A stretch of DNA of 64,000 nucleotides, taken from assembly GCA_034508935.3 (NCBI GenBank), contig CM067445.1, forward strand, positions 80,791,222 through 80,855,221, read 5' to 3'. Position numbers and translations under genes: made by a program. Below the pieces are notes generated by a model that worked only from the letters and a program-made list of their open reading frames with translations, was not told where the DNA came from and searched no databases. Positions 9,831 to 20,394 of the stretch are shown one piece after another (position 1 is the first letter of the stretch; each line of letters starts with the position of its first letter). Origin of the DNA: Berghia stephanieae. Taxonomy: Eukaryota > Mollusca > Gastropoda > Nudibranchia > Aeolidiidae.

Positions 9831-11205
9831 GTAATGGTGGCTGTCAACGACAAAGTTGTTTTTTTTTGTGTATAAAAGTTTGTATGTAACTTTTTAAAAT
9901 GGTTTAAGTATTACTGAAATTTTACCATTTACTACTGATGAATTTTGTGTTGGTTACTGATTTTGAAATTTTCAAGTAGACGGGTATTATACACAGGCAA
10001 TTCTGTTATTATGCCAACACACGGCTCCCTCTCTGCCAATATTTCTGTACTCGTAAGTTGTTATCAGAGTTGCATTATGGTGGATGTAGGTATACTCTGG
10101 GATCCCTTGAGTCCATTTTGAGTCAATTGTTATAAATGAGGATGGACTTCCTACATTAAGTTTAGGAACTCTGAGGTCAAGACAAGTTAACCATCACCAC
10201 CTGAAGCCATGTAGGGACTGGAACATTCCAGCATGGATCCACAAGCCGTCGTGTGTGAAACGAGGGACAGAGACCAAGGGAGATGAAATGAAAACCTTAA
10301 TTTGTCCAAACTTATAGAGATTATTCTAAAGACAGACGATTTTACAGTTGTATAGTGGTCATTTTATTACATGTCCAGTCATGACATCAAGGGCAAAAAG
10401 AACAGGAAGTCATTCACTCTTCAAAACAAGTTAACAATACATGGGACATAACTTAATTCACATACCATAACAATTACACATTTAATCCCCATTCATTACA
10501 AAACTGTTCTCACTAATGTATGCACTCTTAACCTCTGCAGATGCCTTCCTTCTCTAACGAAATGGAACTGTTCATGGAGTTGAGAGGTTTCAGCGTGCAA
10601 GAGCTGTCACCCATTGCTCTCCTCAGTAGCTGCATCATCTCAACCTTGGGAATCCGAACAACTGGGCAGGGCCAGACATCCTAGTCAATATTTCCATAGA
10701 CCTCCCAATCCCAGGCTCCCAGCAAGGAACAGCTTAGAGGATAGTAAGGCTGCCCATTACTCCTGTCAGGTCAGACATGCACATGATGAGGAAAACAAAG
10801 TGAGAGGAAGGAGCAGCATGGGGAGCCCCAAAATGGAGTCGTCCATCAACAGCAGTAAGTAATGCAATCTCCCTTATTCTTATCTCAACCTAATATTTTT
10901 TTTCTTCTTGTTGATTGCTTTTCTCTAGGTAAGGGCAACCTTCTTGTTTTACACCTGATTTTAGTGCTTAGGAATGATCTTTTCTCTTCTGAATCCTGAC
11001 CACCATAGATGTGCAGGTGAGTAGACCATGCCCTTTTTTTTGAGGTGATGGAGAGCTGTATAGGGATCTCTAGCTGTAAATATATGGATACAGATACCTT
11101 CAAGAGGGGACAGGCAGTTTGCAATCTAAAACAGCCATGAAGAGAAAATCCAACAAGCTGAGGCCTACGAACTGCGTCATCAAACTCAAAAACTATGTCA
11201 TTAAT
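9831..11205. other. No recognised feature
   Basis: Mixed-composition sequence. An 82-codon plus frame at 10614-10862 is polar and matches nothing I recognise. I see no repeat family in this stretch. Confidence 0.4.
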
Positions 11206-11206
11206 C

Positions 11207-11290
11207 TGGCTGAAGAAGGATTTTGAGCCTGAGACCTTCAGTGTTTGGTATTTTGTTCTTTTTTTAAGCTTTTATATTCATACTTTTTTT
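11207..11290 (+). repeat. Repeat F (Penelope-type end, hammerhead-like remnant)
   Basis: Contains CTGAAGAAGGATTTTGAGCC, then GTGTTTGGTATTTTGTTC and a TTTTATATTCAT segment. The same blocks form both arms of the palindrome at 48179-48553 and partly recur at 55398. The CTGANGA core and GAGAC suggest a decayed hammerhead-type terminus. Confidence 0.5.
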
Positions 11291-11414
11291 TTCAAAACTC
11301 AAAACTTACTTTTATTATTTACTGAAATGGCCAAGCTAGGTTTTATTTTGCTCATAATTCATACTGTCTGTATCTTATGCTAACTCTTGATTTTAAAGAA
11401 ATGAATGATCTTGT

Positions 11415-11939
11415 CTGGGTGGGGATCCTGACCTCCCATACTGGGCGGGAGGTACTTGCTGTCTTCTGTCCTCTTATCTGTTTTCCAATTGATTTCTGTA
11501 TTTGTCTTGGAGTGAGATTGCTTGGTTTTGTCCTGACCTTGGTCGCAGTCCTTGGCTGAGAGGGAAACAGTCGAATGTATAGTTATAGTTTTGGGAGATG
11601 ATATTTTTTTCCTTGTAAATCATCTCTCTGTTATGCATTGTATTATGTTTAGTTTACACATATGATTGGTAAACATTTGAGTGTGTTCCTCTTAGTTGGG
11701 ACCTGTGCTTGTGTCTGGATGAGACTTTTAGGTGATCTCAAACTAAGTACATTGACGGGTTGCTTTTGGAATCTACATCTGTTTCCTATTTGAACCAATT
11801 CCCCCTTGTCTTACCCTTTCTTTTGTGCTTTAATTGTAATTCTAGAACTTTTTACTATCCCATTTTCTTCCTTTTCACTGGCGCTGATATAACCTAAATG
11901 TGTTGCAACGCCGTAAAACCCTCAAAAAACAAAAAAACA
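11415..11939 (+). mobile_element. SINE B, full copy with 11-bp target duplication
   Basis: 525 bp from CTGGGTGGGGATCCTGACCT to the tail TGTTGCAACGCCGTAAAAC plus A/C-rich end. The flanks carry AATGATCTTGT at 11404-11414 and 11940-11950. Inside is a hairpin block GAGATGAT...ATCATCTC around a T-run. The length is large for a SINE. It encodes no protein. Confidence 0.9.
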
Positions 11940-12074
11940 AATGATCTTGTAATTAGTATGCCTAATAGAGGGTAAAAAAAAATTGTTGATCCATTAGACT
12001 CATGGAGCTGGATTTTGTCCTCGTGTGTTAATTGTACAGTAACGCAGGTTATTAATTTGTACAATAAGAAAAAG

Positions 12075-12330
12075 ACAAATGCACTTTTTAGGGCACCTAA
12101 ATCGACATAAATTTATTAACATCTAGCTCTCACAAGAAAGATAGAAGGTAAAAAGAGTAAAGGTAGACCAAGAAAAACATATATGAATAGTTTGAACAGC
12201 TGGGTGACAAAGAAAGAGAAGAGTAATATTAGTTTTCTGAGGTTATCTGATAAGAGAGATGAATGGCGTGCCATGATCACCGATGTCTGGCACAGACTTG
12301 GTACTTGAAGAAGAAGAAGAAGAACGTAGA
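12075..12330 (+). pseudogene. LINE G 3' fragment, uninterrupted copy
   Basis: The frame reads TRKIEGKKSKGRPRKTYMN, NSLNSWVTKKE, and then RLSDKRDEWRAMITDVWHRL with a stop and a (GAA)n tail. This is the end of a LINE ORF2. It is the undisturbed counterpart of the copy at 2860-4066 and shows what the target looked like before the twin-primed insertion there. Confidence 0.78.
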
Positions 12331-12474
12331 AACAATTGTGTGATGGTCCTTTGATAGGGAGGGCACAAGTACGTTCTTTCAGATATAATGGATCTCACCA
12401 CCCGATCATTACTGATTGGACAAGTGGTCAGAAGAGACAAGATATGTTAACTGAATCCAAGACTGATATTTTTG

Positions 12475-12745
12475 CTTAAAGTAGTCCTTCAGATCCATAA
12501 GGCTCATGGAGCCGGAGTTTATCCTGGTTTCTATACGTAGCATGAAATGGACAACAGCAATTGCTTGCCACCCTTTGGATAGGATATTAGTCTATTGTAA
12601 AGTCCTTTCACATATTACAGACCCGTCTTCACAATCACTACTGGATTGACAGAGGTCAGAAAAAATTCTCGTCTTCACTTGGGATGGATCTCAGTCCCTT
12701 TGCATTTGAGGCGAGTGCTCTACCAACTGAGCTATCAAGACCCCA
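12475..12745 (-). mobile_element. SINE I (tRNA-derived)
   Basis: The minus-strand head is very tRNA-like: GGTCTTGATAGCTCAGTTGG, then AGAGCACTCGCCTCAAATGC, then a B-box-like CTGAGATCCATCC. The body and tail run down to AAGGACTACTTT. Shorter pieces are at 62548-62650 and 57475-57545. It is not a tRNA gene: the anticodon and T arms do not close and a SINE body follows. Confidence 0.7.
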
Positions 12746-12841
12746 TGCCATTGTTTGTATGGTCAACACTTTACCAAGCTATTTGATGGCAGGGTAGGGT
12801 TCGTAAATACATAATATTTGCATGTATCTAAAATTTTTACC

Positions 12842-13000
12842 AGAGGAAAAGAGGCCGCCCACTAACCACCTGGAGCATATTTTAGAGATTGGCCTGAAGA
12901 CCATCAAGATGACATAGGATGAAGCAAAGAATGTAGTCCAAGACCATCTGTCAATGGTGGAGGCCTGAGTGCTTCAGTGGGAGTTCAAAGGAATAAGTAA
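12842..13000 (+). pseudogene. LINE ORF2 C-terminal fragment
   Basis: Degenerate plus-strand text resembling the GRxPTTW...LKTIKMT.DEAKNVVQDH segment at the end of ORF2 in CR1/L2-type LINEs. It is interrupted and short. Confidence 0.45.
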
Positions 13001-13181
13001 GTAAAAATTTTACACTGGGATAGTAGAAGTCGTAATGTATAGCAACATCTCCACGCCGGAAATCTCCATCCAGTCTTTGAATTCTTCACCGCAGCTGAGG
13101 ACAACCATGAAACTTCGCACCACAATGAACTATACTGGGATCATGATGCTTTACATGTTTTATATTTACTCTCTCAGCTTT

Positions 13182-13295
13182 AAGCCACATTCAGTTCAAA
13201 TTGTCTCTTAGGCATCTTTGTTGTCCTAGCTTTCTAAAAAATAATAAAACTGCCTATACTAAGCTAGTCAATCATGCATGAGTCAAGTAATGTAA
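13182..13295. repeat. 114-bp direct repeat, left copy
   Basis: Runs from AAGCCACATTCAGTTCAAAT to the TAATGTAA end. Its partner at 14275-14389 is alike over its full length with about ten to fifteen differences. The pair flanks two SINE B copies, like a very long target-site duplication. Confidence 0.8.
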
Positions 13296-13296
13296 C

Positions 13297-13864
13297 CTGG
13301 TGGAGTTCCTGATCTCCCATATTGGGCAGGGATGTAACTGGGTGGAGTTCCTGATCTCCCATAGTTGGCAGGGATGCATTTACTGTGTCTTCTATCCCCC
13401 TATATCTGTTTTCCAACTTGCTTTCTGTCTTTATCTTGGAATGAGATTACTTGGTTTTGTCCTGGCCCTGGCCAGATACCCTGGCTGAGAGGGAAACCGT
13501 CAAATATATAGTTAGAATTTTGGGAGATGATATTTTTTTCCTTGTAAATCATCTCTCTGTTGTGCACTATATTATTTTTGTTTTTTTTTAAAATATGATT
13601 TGTAAATATTTGAGTGTATTCCTCTTAGTGGGGCCCTGTGCTTGTGCTTGATGATCTCAAACTCAAGTACGTTGACAGTGTGCTTTTGGAATCTACATCT
13701 GTTTCCTATTTGAACCAATTCCCCTTTGTCTTACCTTTTCTTGGGTACTTTAATTGTACGGTAATTCTAGAACTGTTTACTATCCCATTTTCTTCCTTTT
13801 TACTGGCGCTGATATGACTTTAATATGTTGCAAGCGCCGTAAAACCTTAAAAACAAACAAAAAC
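13297..13864 (+). mobile_element. SINE B, full copy with duplicated head
   Basis: The first about 40 bases of the head (GGAGTTCCTGATCTCCCATA) occur twice in tandem, then the normal body follows to the tail TTGCAAGCGCCGTAAAACC. It is followed immediately by a second, 5'-truncated SINE B. Confidence 0.85.
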
Positions 13865-13870
13865 ATTATA

Positions 13871-14274
13871 GTTTTGTTCATACCTGGGCCAGAGTCCTTG
13901 GCTTGGAGGGAAACAGTCGCATGTATAGTTATAGTTTTGGGAGTTATTTTTTTCCTTCTAAATCATCACTCTATTATGTATTGGTATATTGTTTTGAATG
14001 TATAATGTAAGCATTTGAGTGAAATCCTCTTAGTGGGATCTTCTGCTGGTGTCTGAGACACTCTCTAAGTACACTGATAATCTGTTCTTGGAATCTACAT
14101 CTGTTCCCTATTTGAACCATTCCCCTTGTCTAACTTTTTCCTCGAGTCCTTTTAAATGTACATCTAGAATCTTATCACTATCCGGTTTTCTTCCTTTTTA
14201 CTGGCGCTGATAGGACCTATTCGTTGCAAGCGCCGTAAAACCCTTAAAAACAAAACAAACAAAAAAAAAAAACA
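13871..14274 (+). mobile_element. SINE B, 5'-truncated second unit of a dimer
   Basis: Starts mid-body (TTTTGTTCATACCTGGGCCA) and ends in TTGCAAGCGCCGTAAAACC and an A/C tail. Head-to-tail with the preceding copy. Confidence 0.82.
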
Positions 14275-14389
14275 AAGCCACATACAGTGCAAATTGTCTG
14301 TTAGGCATCTTTTTTGTCCTAGCACTTTAAAGATTATTGTAACTGCCTATACTAAGCTACTCAATCATGCTTGAGTCGAGTGATGTAAT
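14275..14389. repeat. 114-bp direct repeat, right copy
   Basis: Partner of 13182-13295; see there. Starts AAGCCACATACAGTGCAAAT. Confidence 0.8.
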
Positions 14390-15859
14390 GTATATTATGG
14401 GCATGAGTTATGCTACAGTGCTGATGGGTTGTTTTTTTTTTTTGTTTTTTTTTTTTATCCTCGGAAATCCGCAATTTTGAAGTCGGAGAAATTTCCTCCT
14501 TTTAAAAAAAATAAATTTCCCCCAATCAATATACTGGCAGTGATTTGATGTATGGTAGGACAAATAGGTCCAGTTTCCCACTCTCCAGAAGTTAGCAAGA
14601 GGATCAATAATAGTTTACCATCTCAATTGCTCAGAAGTGGGGGTTAGTTCAGTAAAAATGGGGCTTAACTCTCTCCTTACCGACCAGTTTCATGATTTTT
14701 TTTCCAGAAATTCTATACCGAACCAACACAGAACTTGACTTTTTACACTCAAACTCATCAGAAATATGTTCATACTAGATATGCACATTTTTGCGTGGCG
14801 TAAACTTTATAAAACAAGGATTTTTCCTACAATTTTTTGATGTGCAAAACAAATCTGATCAAGGAAAAGGTTTTCTTGTACTTGTATCATAACAAATGTG
14901 ACGATTTTTCTGCAGTTGAAGGAGGGGCTTAAAGGCAATCGATCAAAATTTTCTTCCTCTTCCACTTTTTATCACCATCGGCTCTGGTGCAATGATTGGA
15001 TTTTTGGTATATTTATAGTCGTTTATTTTTAGTAAGTTATTATTGTTTTAGGTGTATTAAATTTACCTGTAACTATGATATCATTTGTGCAGCTCTGTGG
15101 GTTTGTGTCAGGACAATCAGCCTCTGACCTGTACAGCTGGACTCTGAAAAAATGTATTTAAAATTTTGGCGAGAAAACTTGTCTTTGAAATATCGATTGA
15201 ATTTAATTCTTATTCATTTCTTAATCTGAACCTTTATTTCTTCTGAACAGATGGAGTCAAAAGACGCAAGTACATGTCATCGAAACACTGCTGTTGTGTT
15301 TGAAGTGTGTAGTAGTGAATTCCGGATACCAATTGTCACGAGTCCCGCAGACTGAATATGGAACTGGATGAGTTGGACATGCACGGATTTCTATGTTTGT
15401 ATCATGGGATAAGTATTCTGGTGGACTTTTGGAACTTTATCAGTTTTGAATCTGGATGCTGTGGCCGGCTTTGAATGAATCGTTCTATTGTTTTTTTTTT
15501 TGTTTTGTTGTTATCCTTGTTCAGTGTCCATCTGTGAATGTTTTTGTATGGTTTATTGTGTTTTATGAGCGACTTTAGACACTTTTAGGGCCATTTTCAT
15601 CGTGTTTTGTTTGGTTATTGTGGGATCTAAAGTAAACATTGACACATGACAAAGGGACAATTTGAGCCTTAACATGAATGACTTGAAGGCAGGAGGCTCA
15701 AGGCTCGTCGAGAGAGAAGGAAGGAAGGAAGGCTAGTATTGCGGGTTATTATATTGATGGGTTCAAAATAAGTGATTTGTCAAAAGCCAGCTGACAAATG
15801 CGGCCTGTAACTTAGATGGGACCCACAGATAAAAGGCTTTAGGCTTACAATGTTGAAAC
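14390..15859. other. No recognised feature
   Basis: T-rich, low-complexity patches at 14431-14458 and 15490-15505. No coding homology or repeat family recognised. Confidence 0.4.
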
Positions 15860-15872
15860 ATGAGCCAAGATG

Positions 15873-15930
15873 TTTGTTTGTTTGTTTTTAGGTGTTTAAC
15901 GGCGCTTTCGACACTATTTAGGTCATTTAA
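15873..15930 (-). other. LINE 3' end shared with SINE A and SINE B
   Basis: Read on the minus strand, ATGACCTAAATAGTGTCG then AAAGCGCCGTTAAACACC then (AAAC)n. SINE B ends ATGACCTTAATGTGTTGC, AAGCGCCGTAAAACC, A/C tail; SINE A ends ATAACCTCAATTGTGTTG and GAAGAGACCTAAAGC, (AAAC)n. This is the region a LINE reverse transcriptase recognises. Confidence 0.8.
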
Positions 15931-16399
15931 GCACCCGTTTCTGTCTTTTATCAATCTTTTATCGGCCCTGAGGGGCCATAGCTGATCAAAACGTGTACTG
16001 TTGTAATAAAATCTTTATAAAATCATAATAGTTACATGTTTGTTAAGTAAAAATATCGATTTACAATTTCTGCAGGAGTTCACATTCCTGCAGATACTTT
16101 AAAATTGTAAGCGGATCGACCGACTGGAGCAGAGACTTCAAGTCTCTGTTATCATAATGTTGTGACCTTATCTGTTCTAATTCTGTACATTCAATTAAAA
16201 TGTGTTGAACTGTCGGGTCACAGTTACATCTTCTGCAGAGGGGTTTTTCATCCCTCTCCAGAAGGAAACGGTGAGTGAGGGCAGTATGTCCGATCCGGAG
16301 TAGTTATTTTGACCTCATCTCTTCTATTTAGCCCCGAGTTGGGTCTGGGGCGAGGTCAGTTTTGATTTGTTTTAATTTGTTTCTGAGGATTTTTCCCAA

Positions 16400-16760
16400 T
16401 TCCTTTCGGATGTGTTTTTCATTTGATCTTTAAATCCAGGGGGATTTTACGGCCCCTTGCAATTCTAGGCTCACTGCCTCCTTTGCCAGTCGATCGCTTC
16501 TTCGTTCCCCGGATACCCACATGACTAGGTACCCAGAGAAAACAAACATTCCTTTTTTTGATAAATAATGTATTTGCACCTTCCAAGATACTTTGATCTT
16601 GGATCGGTGCAATAAAAATTTGAAATCCCTTTAAGTATGGATATCGAGTCAGACAAGATCAAAATTTAGTTTTTGTTCGATCTCTCAGCGAAACGGAGAG
16701 CATTCGGATTGCTCTCGATTCCGCTGTAAAGATCAAAACATTTTATCCAGGCGAAGTGAT
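16400..16760 (-). pseudogene. LINE copy 1 ORF2: RNase H domain
   Basis: Decayed RNase H. The minus strand keeps VSGERRSDRLAKEAVSLEL, the end of the domain (in copy 2 it reads VPSHVGIRGNEEADRLAKEA), and pieces of the TAESRAI and LSDSISI motifs. Many one-base losses relative to copy 2 break the frame here. Confidence 0.75.
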
Positions 16761-18419
16761 CCTGTGCCTTAGATGAGTGATAGGCACACCTGCTGCATCT
16801 GCGCTCTTTGAACCATCCGTAAGATGTGAGTATGTTTTTGTATGTTTGTAATATTGCTTTATGTCAGTTGCATATGGACCGTTTGTAATTTGTATGACCT
16901 GTGGTGTTTGCTTTGGCGTATGATGTATCTTCTAGCCATGCGCATCTGCCTCTTGACATCGTGAAGATGTGAGTAGTTTGTATGTTTGTAATATGCTTTG
17001 GTCAGTTTGCAATATGGGACCGTTGGATTGTATGGATCTGGGTGTTTTGCTGACGTATGGATGTATCCTATCTAGGGCTGATGTTCATATCTGCATGTCT
17101 TGTTTATTCTTAACCAATGGTAGTGTCATTTTTTGATGCTTGGAAATTTTTCTTTGAGTGTCCTATCCGTGCAGTGTACGTGTTTGTGTGCTGGGTTGTC
17201 GTGCAGCGTTGTGACCTTAGTTACATACTGGAGAGCCAGTTTTTTCCTCCGAGATGGAGAGGTGGCTCATCTGCCTCAGCATAAAGGCTTGCCACTGGAG
17301 AAGTGCGGAAAGCCCCAGTGCCAAGCGCAGTCCCTGATGATGAATTGGGTCCAGTATGCTAAGAAGGATGGTTTTGCAGAGCCATATATGAAAGATGTGT
17401 AGTCAATTTTGATCAAATAAGGGTTCGTATATTTTAGAAGAGTGTTTTGTGTTCCGAACCCCATTCCATGCTCGACAGAACTCTCATACTCTCTTTATTT
17501 CATGCATCGCAGTCTGAGATCTTTGATATGGCAAGGGAATTTAGTTTCCTATCAAGATCACACCCAGGAATTGGGTTTGTCCTTTACCTCAATTCTGGAA
17601 TTGTTGAGGTAAAGGTCAGGCTGTCTGATGCAGGTGCGTTCGGCAGAAGTGGACAGCTCTGTTTTGATGGGGAGATAGACCTGTAAATTCTCGCATTATG
17701 AAAATCAATTCATCAATTCAAAATTAAAAAGAAAGAAAAAAGAAGAATCATGAATCGTAGTCGAATGACCGTTACGAATTAGGAAGTCCTAGCGTATGCA
17801 TAGCTCAAGCGTTTATATTACAATGGATATATTGCCAAGGCTAAGCGACGCTTTTAGATGCGTGTCTGACACATCCAGTGTATTTTCACACAGCCTCGGA
17901 AATTATCTTTTCACTTCCAACTTCGTGATCCATGGTAGCCAATTTTAACTGAGCGCGAGCGATAATCACTGTTGTCTAAGCAAATGACATACTTGGTGGA
18001 ACTAAAAGTATAAAAAGTATGCGAAGCCGAATGGATGAAGACACTCAAATCGAAAGTTATATGATTGCTACAAGCACATCTCGATGCCTCACGTTGTATA
18101 CAACGGTTTACGTTCTTCACTAATGGGTACCTAATTATTAAAAGCAATTGTAAGTAGGCTAATTAATTCCACGTAAATTAATTTTCTCCATGTTTTGCTC
18201 AATGAGCTTGCTGTTACTATTCATCTCGATTCTTTGGATTTTTCTGATACAAAGAGTTTCAGTAAAGTTCAATTTCATCTCATTGTTATAGAGCTCATTA
18301 AGTCTACGAGAGAGAAGCCATTGAGATTTGCCACTCTGACAGTTGTTTATGAGTTGTAACTGTCTCTCAATGGTGTCATACTCGATTACTTCGATAGATA
18401 AGAAGTCATCAATTAAGGA

Positions 18420-20340
18420 ATATTTTTTATCTCAAACAGAATGGGAGACAGAATGCTACCCTGAGGAACTCCCTCTTCTGATCAAAGGATCAGAAAAGGT
18501 GGATCCCGCTTTGACCTGAAAGATCTGTTGTTTAAGAATGATCTGACAAACATTGGAAGGTTTCCTCGTAGACCAAGATTGTGAAGATCTTTGAGGATTC
18601 CGAATTTCCAAGTTGTGTCAAAGACCTCTCGAGGTCAAAGAAGATTGCTACCATGTGCTCACCTTTGGCAAAGGCCTCGCGAATGAAGCTCTCTCGTCGA
18701 ACAAGGTGATCAACACTTGATCTGTTTTTTGAAAGCCACATTGGAGGGAGTTGTTGTGTTCCAACTAGAAATCAGATGCTTGTTGACCATTTTCTCCATC
18801 AGCTTGCACAGCAGCTGGTGAGGGAGATTGGTCGGTAGTTTGAAGCGTCCGAATGGTCTTTCCCAGGTTTTGGGATTGGAATCACGGTGGCCAGATTCCA
18901 ACTAGGTGGAAAAGTCTGTGTTGTCCATATCTTGTTATAGATATTCAAAAGGTCAACCAGACTATCTTGTGGAAGATGTCTGAGTATTTCATAACTGATG
19001 TTGTCAGGACCCGGTGCTGTGACATTTGTGTCACGGAGGCAGGCACCCAACTCCTCAAGTGTAAATGGTTTGTTGTAGTCTTCAGTGTTTGTAGATGTAA
19101 AGTTTATTGGTGTGTTTTCTGCGTTTTGTTTATGGCGCAGAAATTGTGGTGTGTGGTGTGCAGACGAGGAGTTGTGCACCAGCCTCTCGGCCAGAGTGTT
19201 GGCAATTTCTTGTTCTGTTTCAGCCACAGATCCATCGGGACGTGTCAAGTGATTTAGTGAATCACTATCGGATCCCTTCAGTTTCCGTAACATCTTCCAC
19301 ACCCTATTCAGGGGTGTCTGGCTATTTATTTTTGAGACAAAGTTTTGGAAGGATCTCCGTTTGTTTTCTCGGAAGATCTTCCTACACTTTGCTCGTAGTT
19401 TCCTAAATGTTGCGAAATTCTCAGGGATTGGGAATCTCATCGCTTTCCTGTATGCTTTTTTCTTCTCCCGTAGGGCCGCTCGACATTCCTCTGAAAACCA
19501 GGGATTGTGTTTTCTCGGTCTACCAGAGGTTGTTGGTATTGTCGAGCTGCAGATATTTGTTAAAATATTTTTGAATTTGTCATAGCTGTCCACCTCTGTC
19601 GTAAGGAGTCTGTGACACTCCTGTGAGAAAGTTTCCCAATCTGCTCGCCGAACACTCCAACGTTTGGGCTGTGGGGCCCTTGAAGTCGGGGTGATGTCGA
19701 GGCAGACTGGAAAATGGTCAGAACCGTGATCGTCATCGATCACAGTCCAGGAGAGCTCTGGAGCTAGTGTAGGATCACAGAAAGTGAGATCAATGGCAGA
19801 CGTGGTAAGATTGTGAATATTTACCCGTGTTGCCTCGAGACCGTTTGCCAAGTATACATCCATTTTCATTATGAATGCCTCCACTGCCTTTCCCCTCTGG
19901 TTTGTGTCTGTGTTTCCCCAGAGAGGACTGTGAGCATTGAAATCTCCCATTATCACATAGGGAGGAGGGAGTTGGTTTAGAACTCCCTCTAGCTCAGCAG
20001 ACTGGAGGCGATGATCTGGTGGGATGTACACAGAGCAGATGGTGATTGGTCTGTGCAATGTCACTCTCACTGCTATTGCCTGAAGATTTGTTTTTATTGG
20101 TATCAAGCGGTGGGGGGTGCTCTTCTTAGTGAGAATTGAAACTCCCCCACATGCTATCTGGCCATCAGAGTGAATCAGATGATTGGCCGTATATCCTTTT
20201 ACTGTGTAGTCGTCTGCTGGTAATTTTGTTTCCTGCAGACAGACTACATCAGGATTCCTCTGGTGGAGGAGGTCCAATTCTGTTCTATTTGATCTGATCC
20301 CTCTGATGTTCCAGGAAATTAATCTTGTCTGACTAGGTAT
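18420..20340 (-). pseudogene. LINE copy 1 ORF2: endonuclease and reverse transcriptase
   Basis: The longest open stretch (18799 up to 20337, about 510 codons) starts PSQTRLISWNIRGIRSNRTE. Endonuclease motifs follow: CLQETKLP, GGVSILT, ICSVYIPPD, MGDFNAHSPLWG, AIDLTFCD and SDHFPVCLD. After a basic linker the reverse transcriptase begins: TAPGPDNISYEILRHLP, VIPIPKPGKD, SNYRPISLTS. The frame is lost near 18810; RT sequence (NRSSVDHLVRRESFIREAF, AIFFDLE) continues in another frame to about 18530. The first codon is ATA where copy 2 has ATG. Confidence 0.92.
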
Positions 20341-20394
20341 TCTAATTTTTTGTGGGGAGGTTAGGCAGTATGCCTGCCTTCAACCCTTTTACTT

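Noticed and set aside
10614-10862. 82-codon polar open frame
   Set aside because: No homology recognised and no other coding evidence around it.
12700-12745. A tRNA gene on the minus strand
   Set aside because: The first 25 bases look very tRNA-like, but the anticodon and T arms do not close and a SINE body follows.
18853-19406. Cys-rich plus-strand frames
   Set aside because: Antisense of the LINE ORF2 endonuclease-RT segment.
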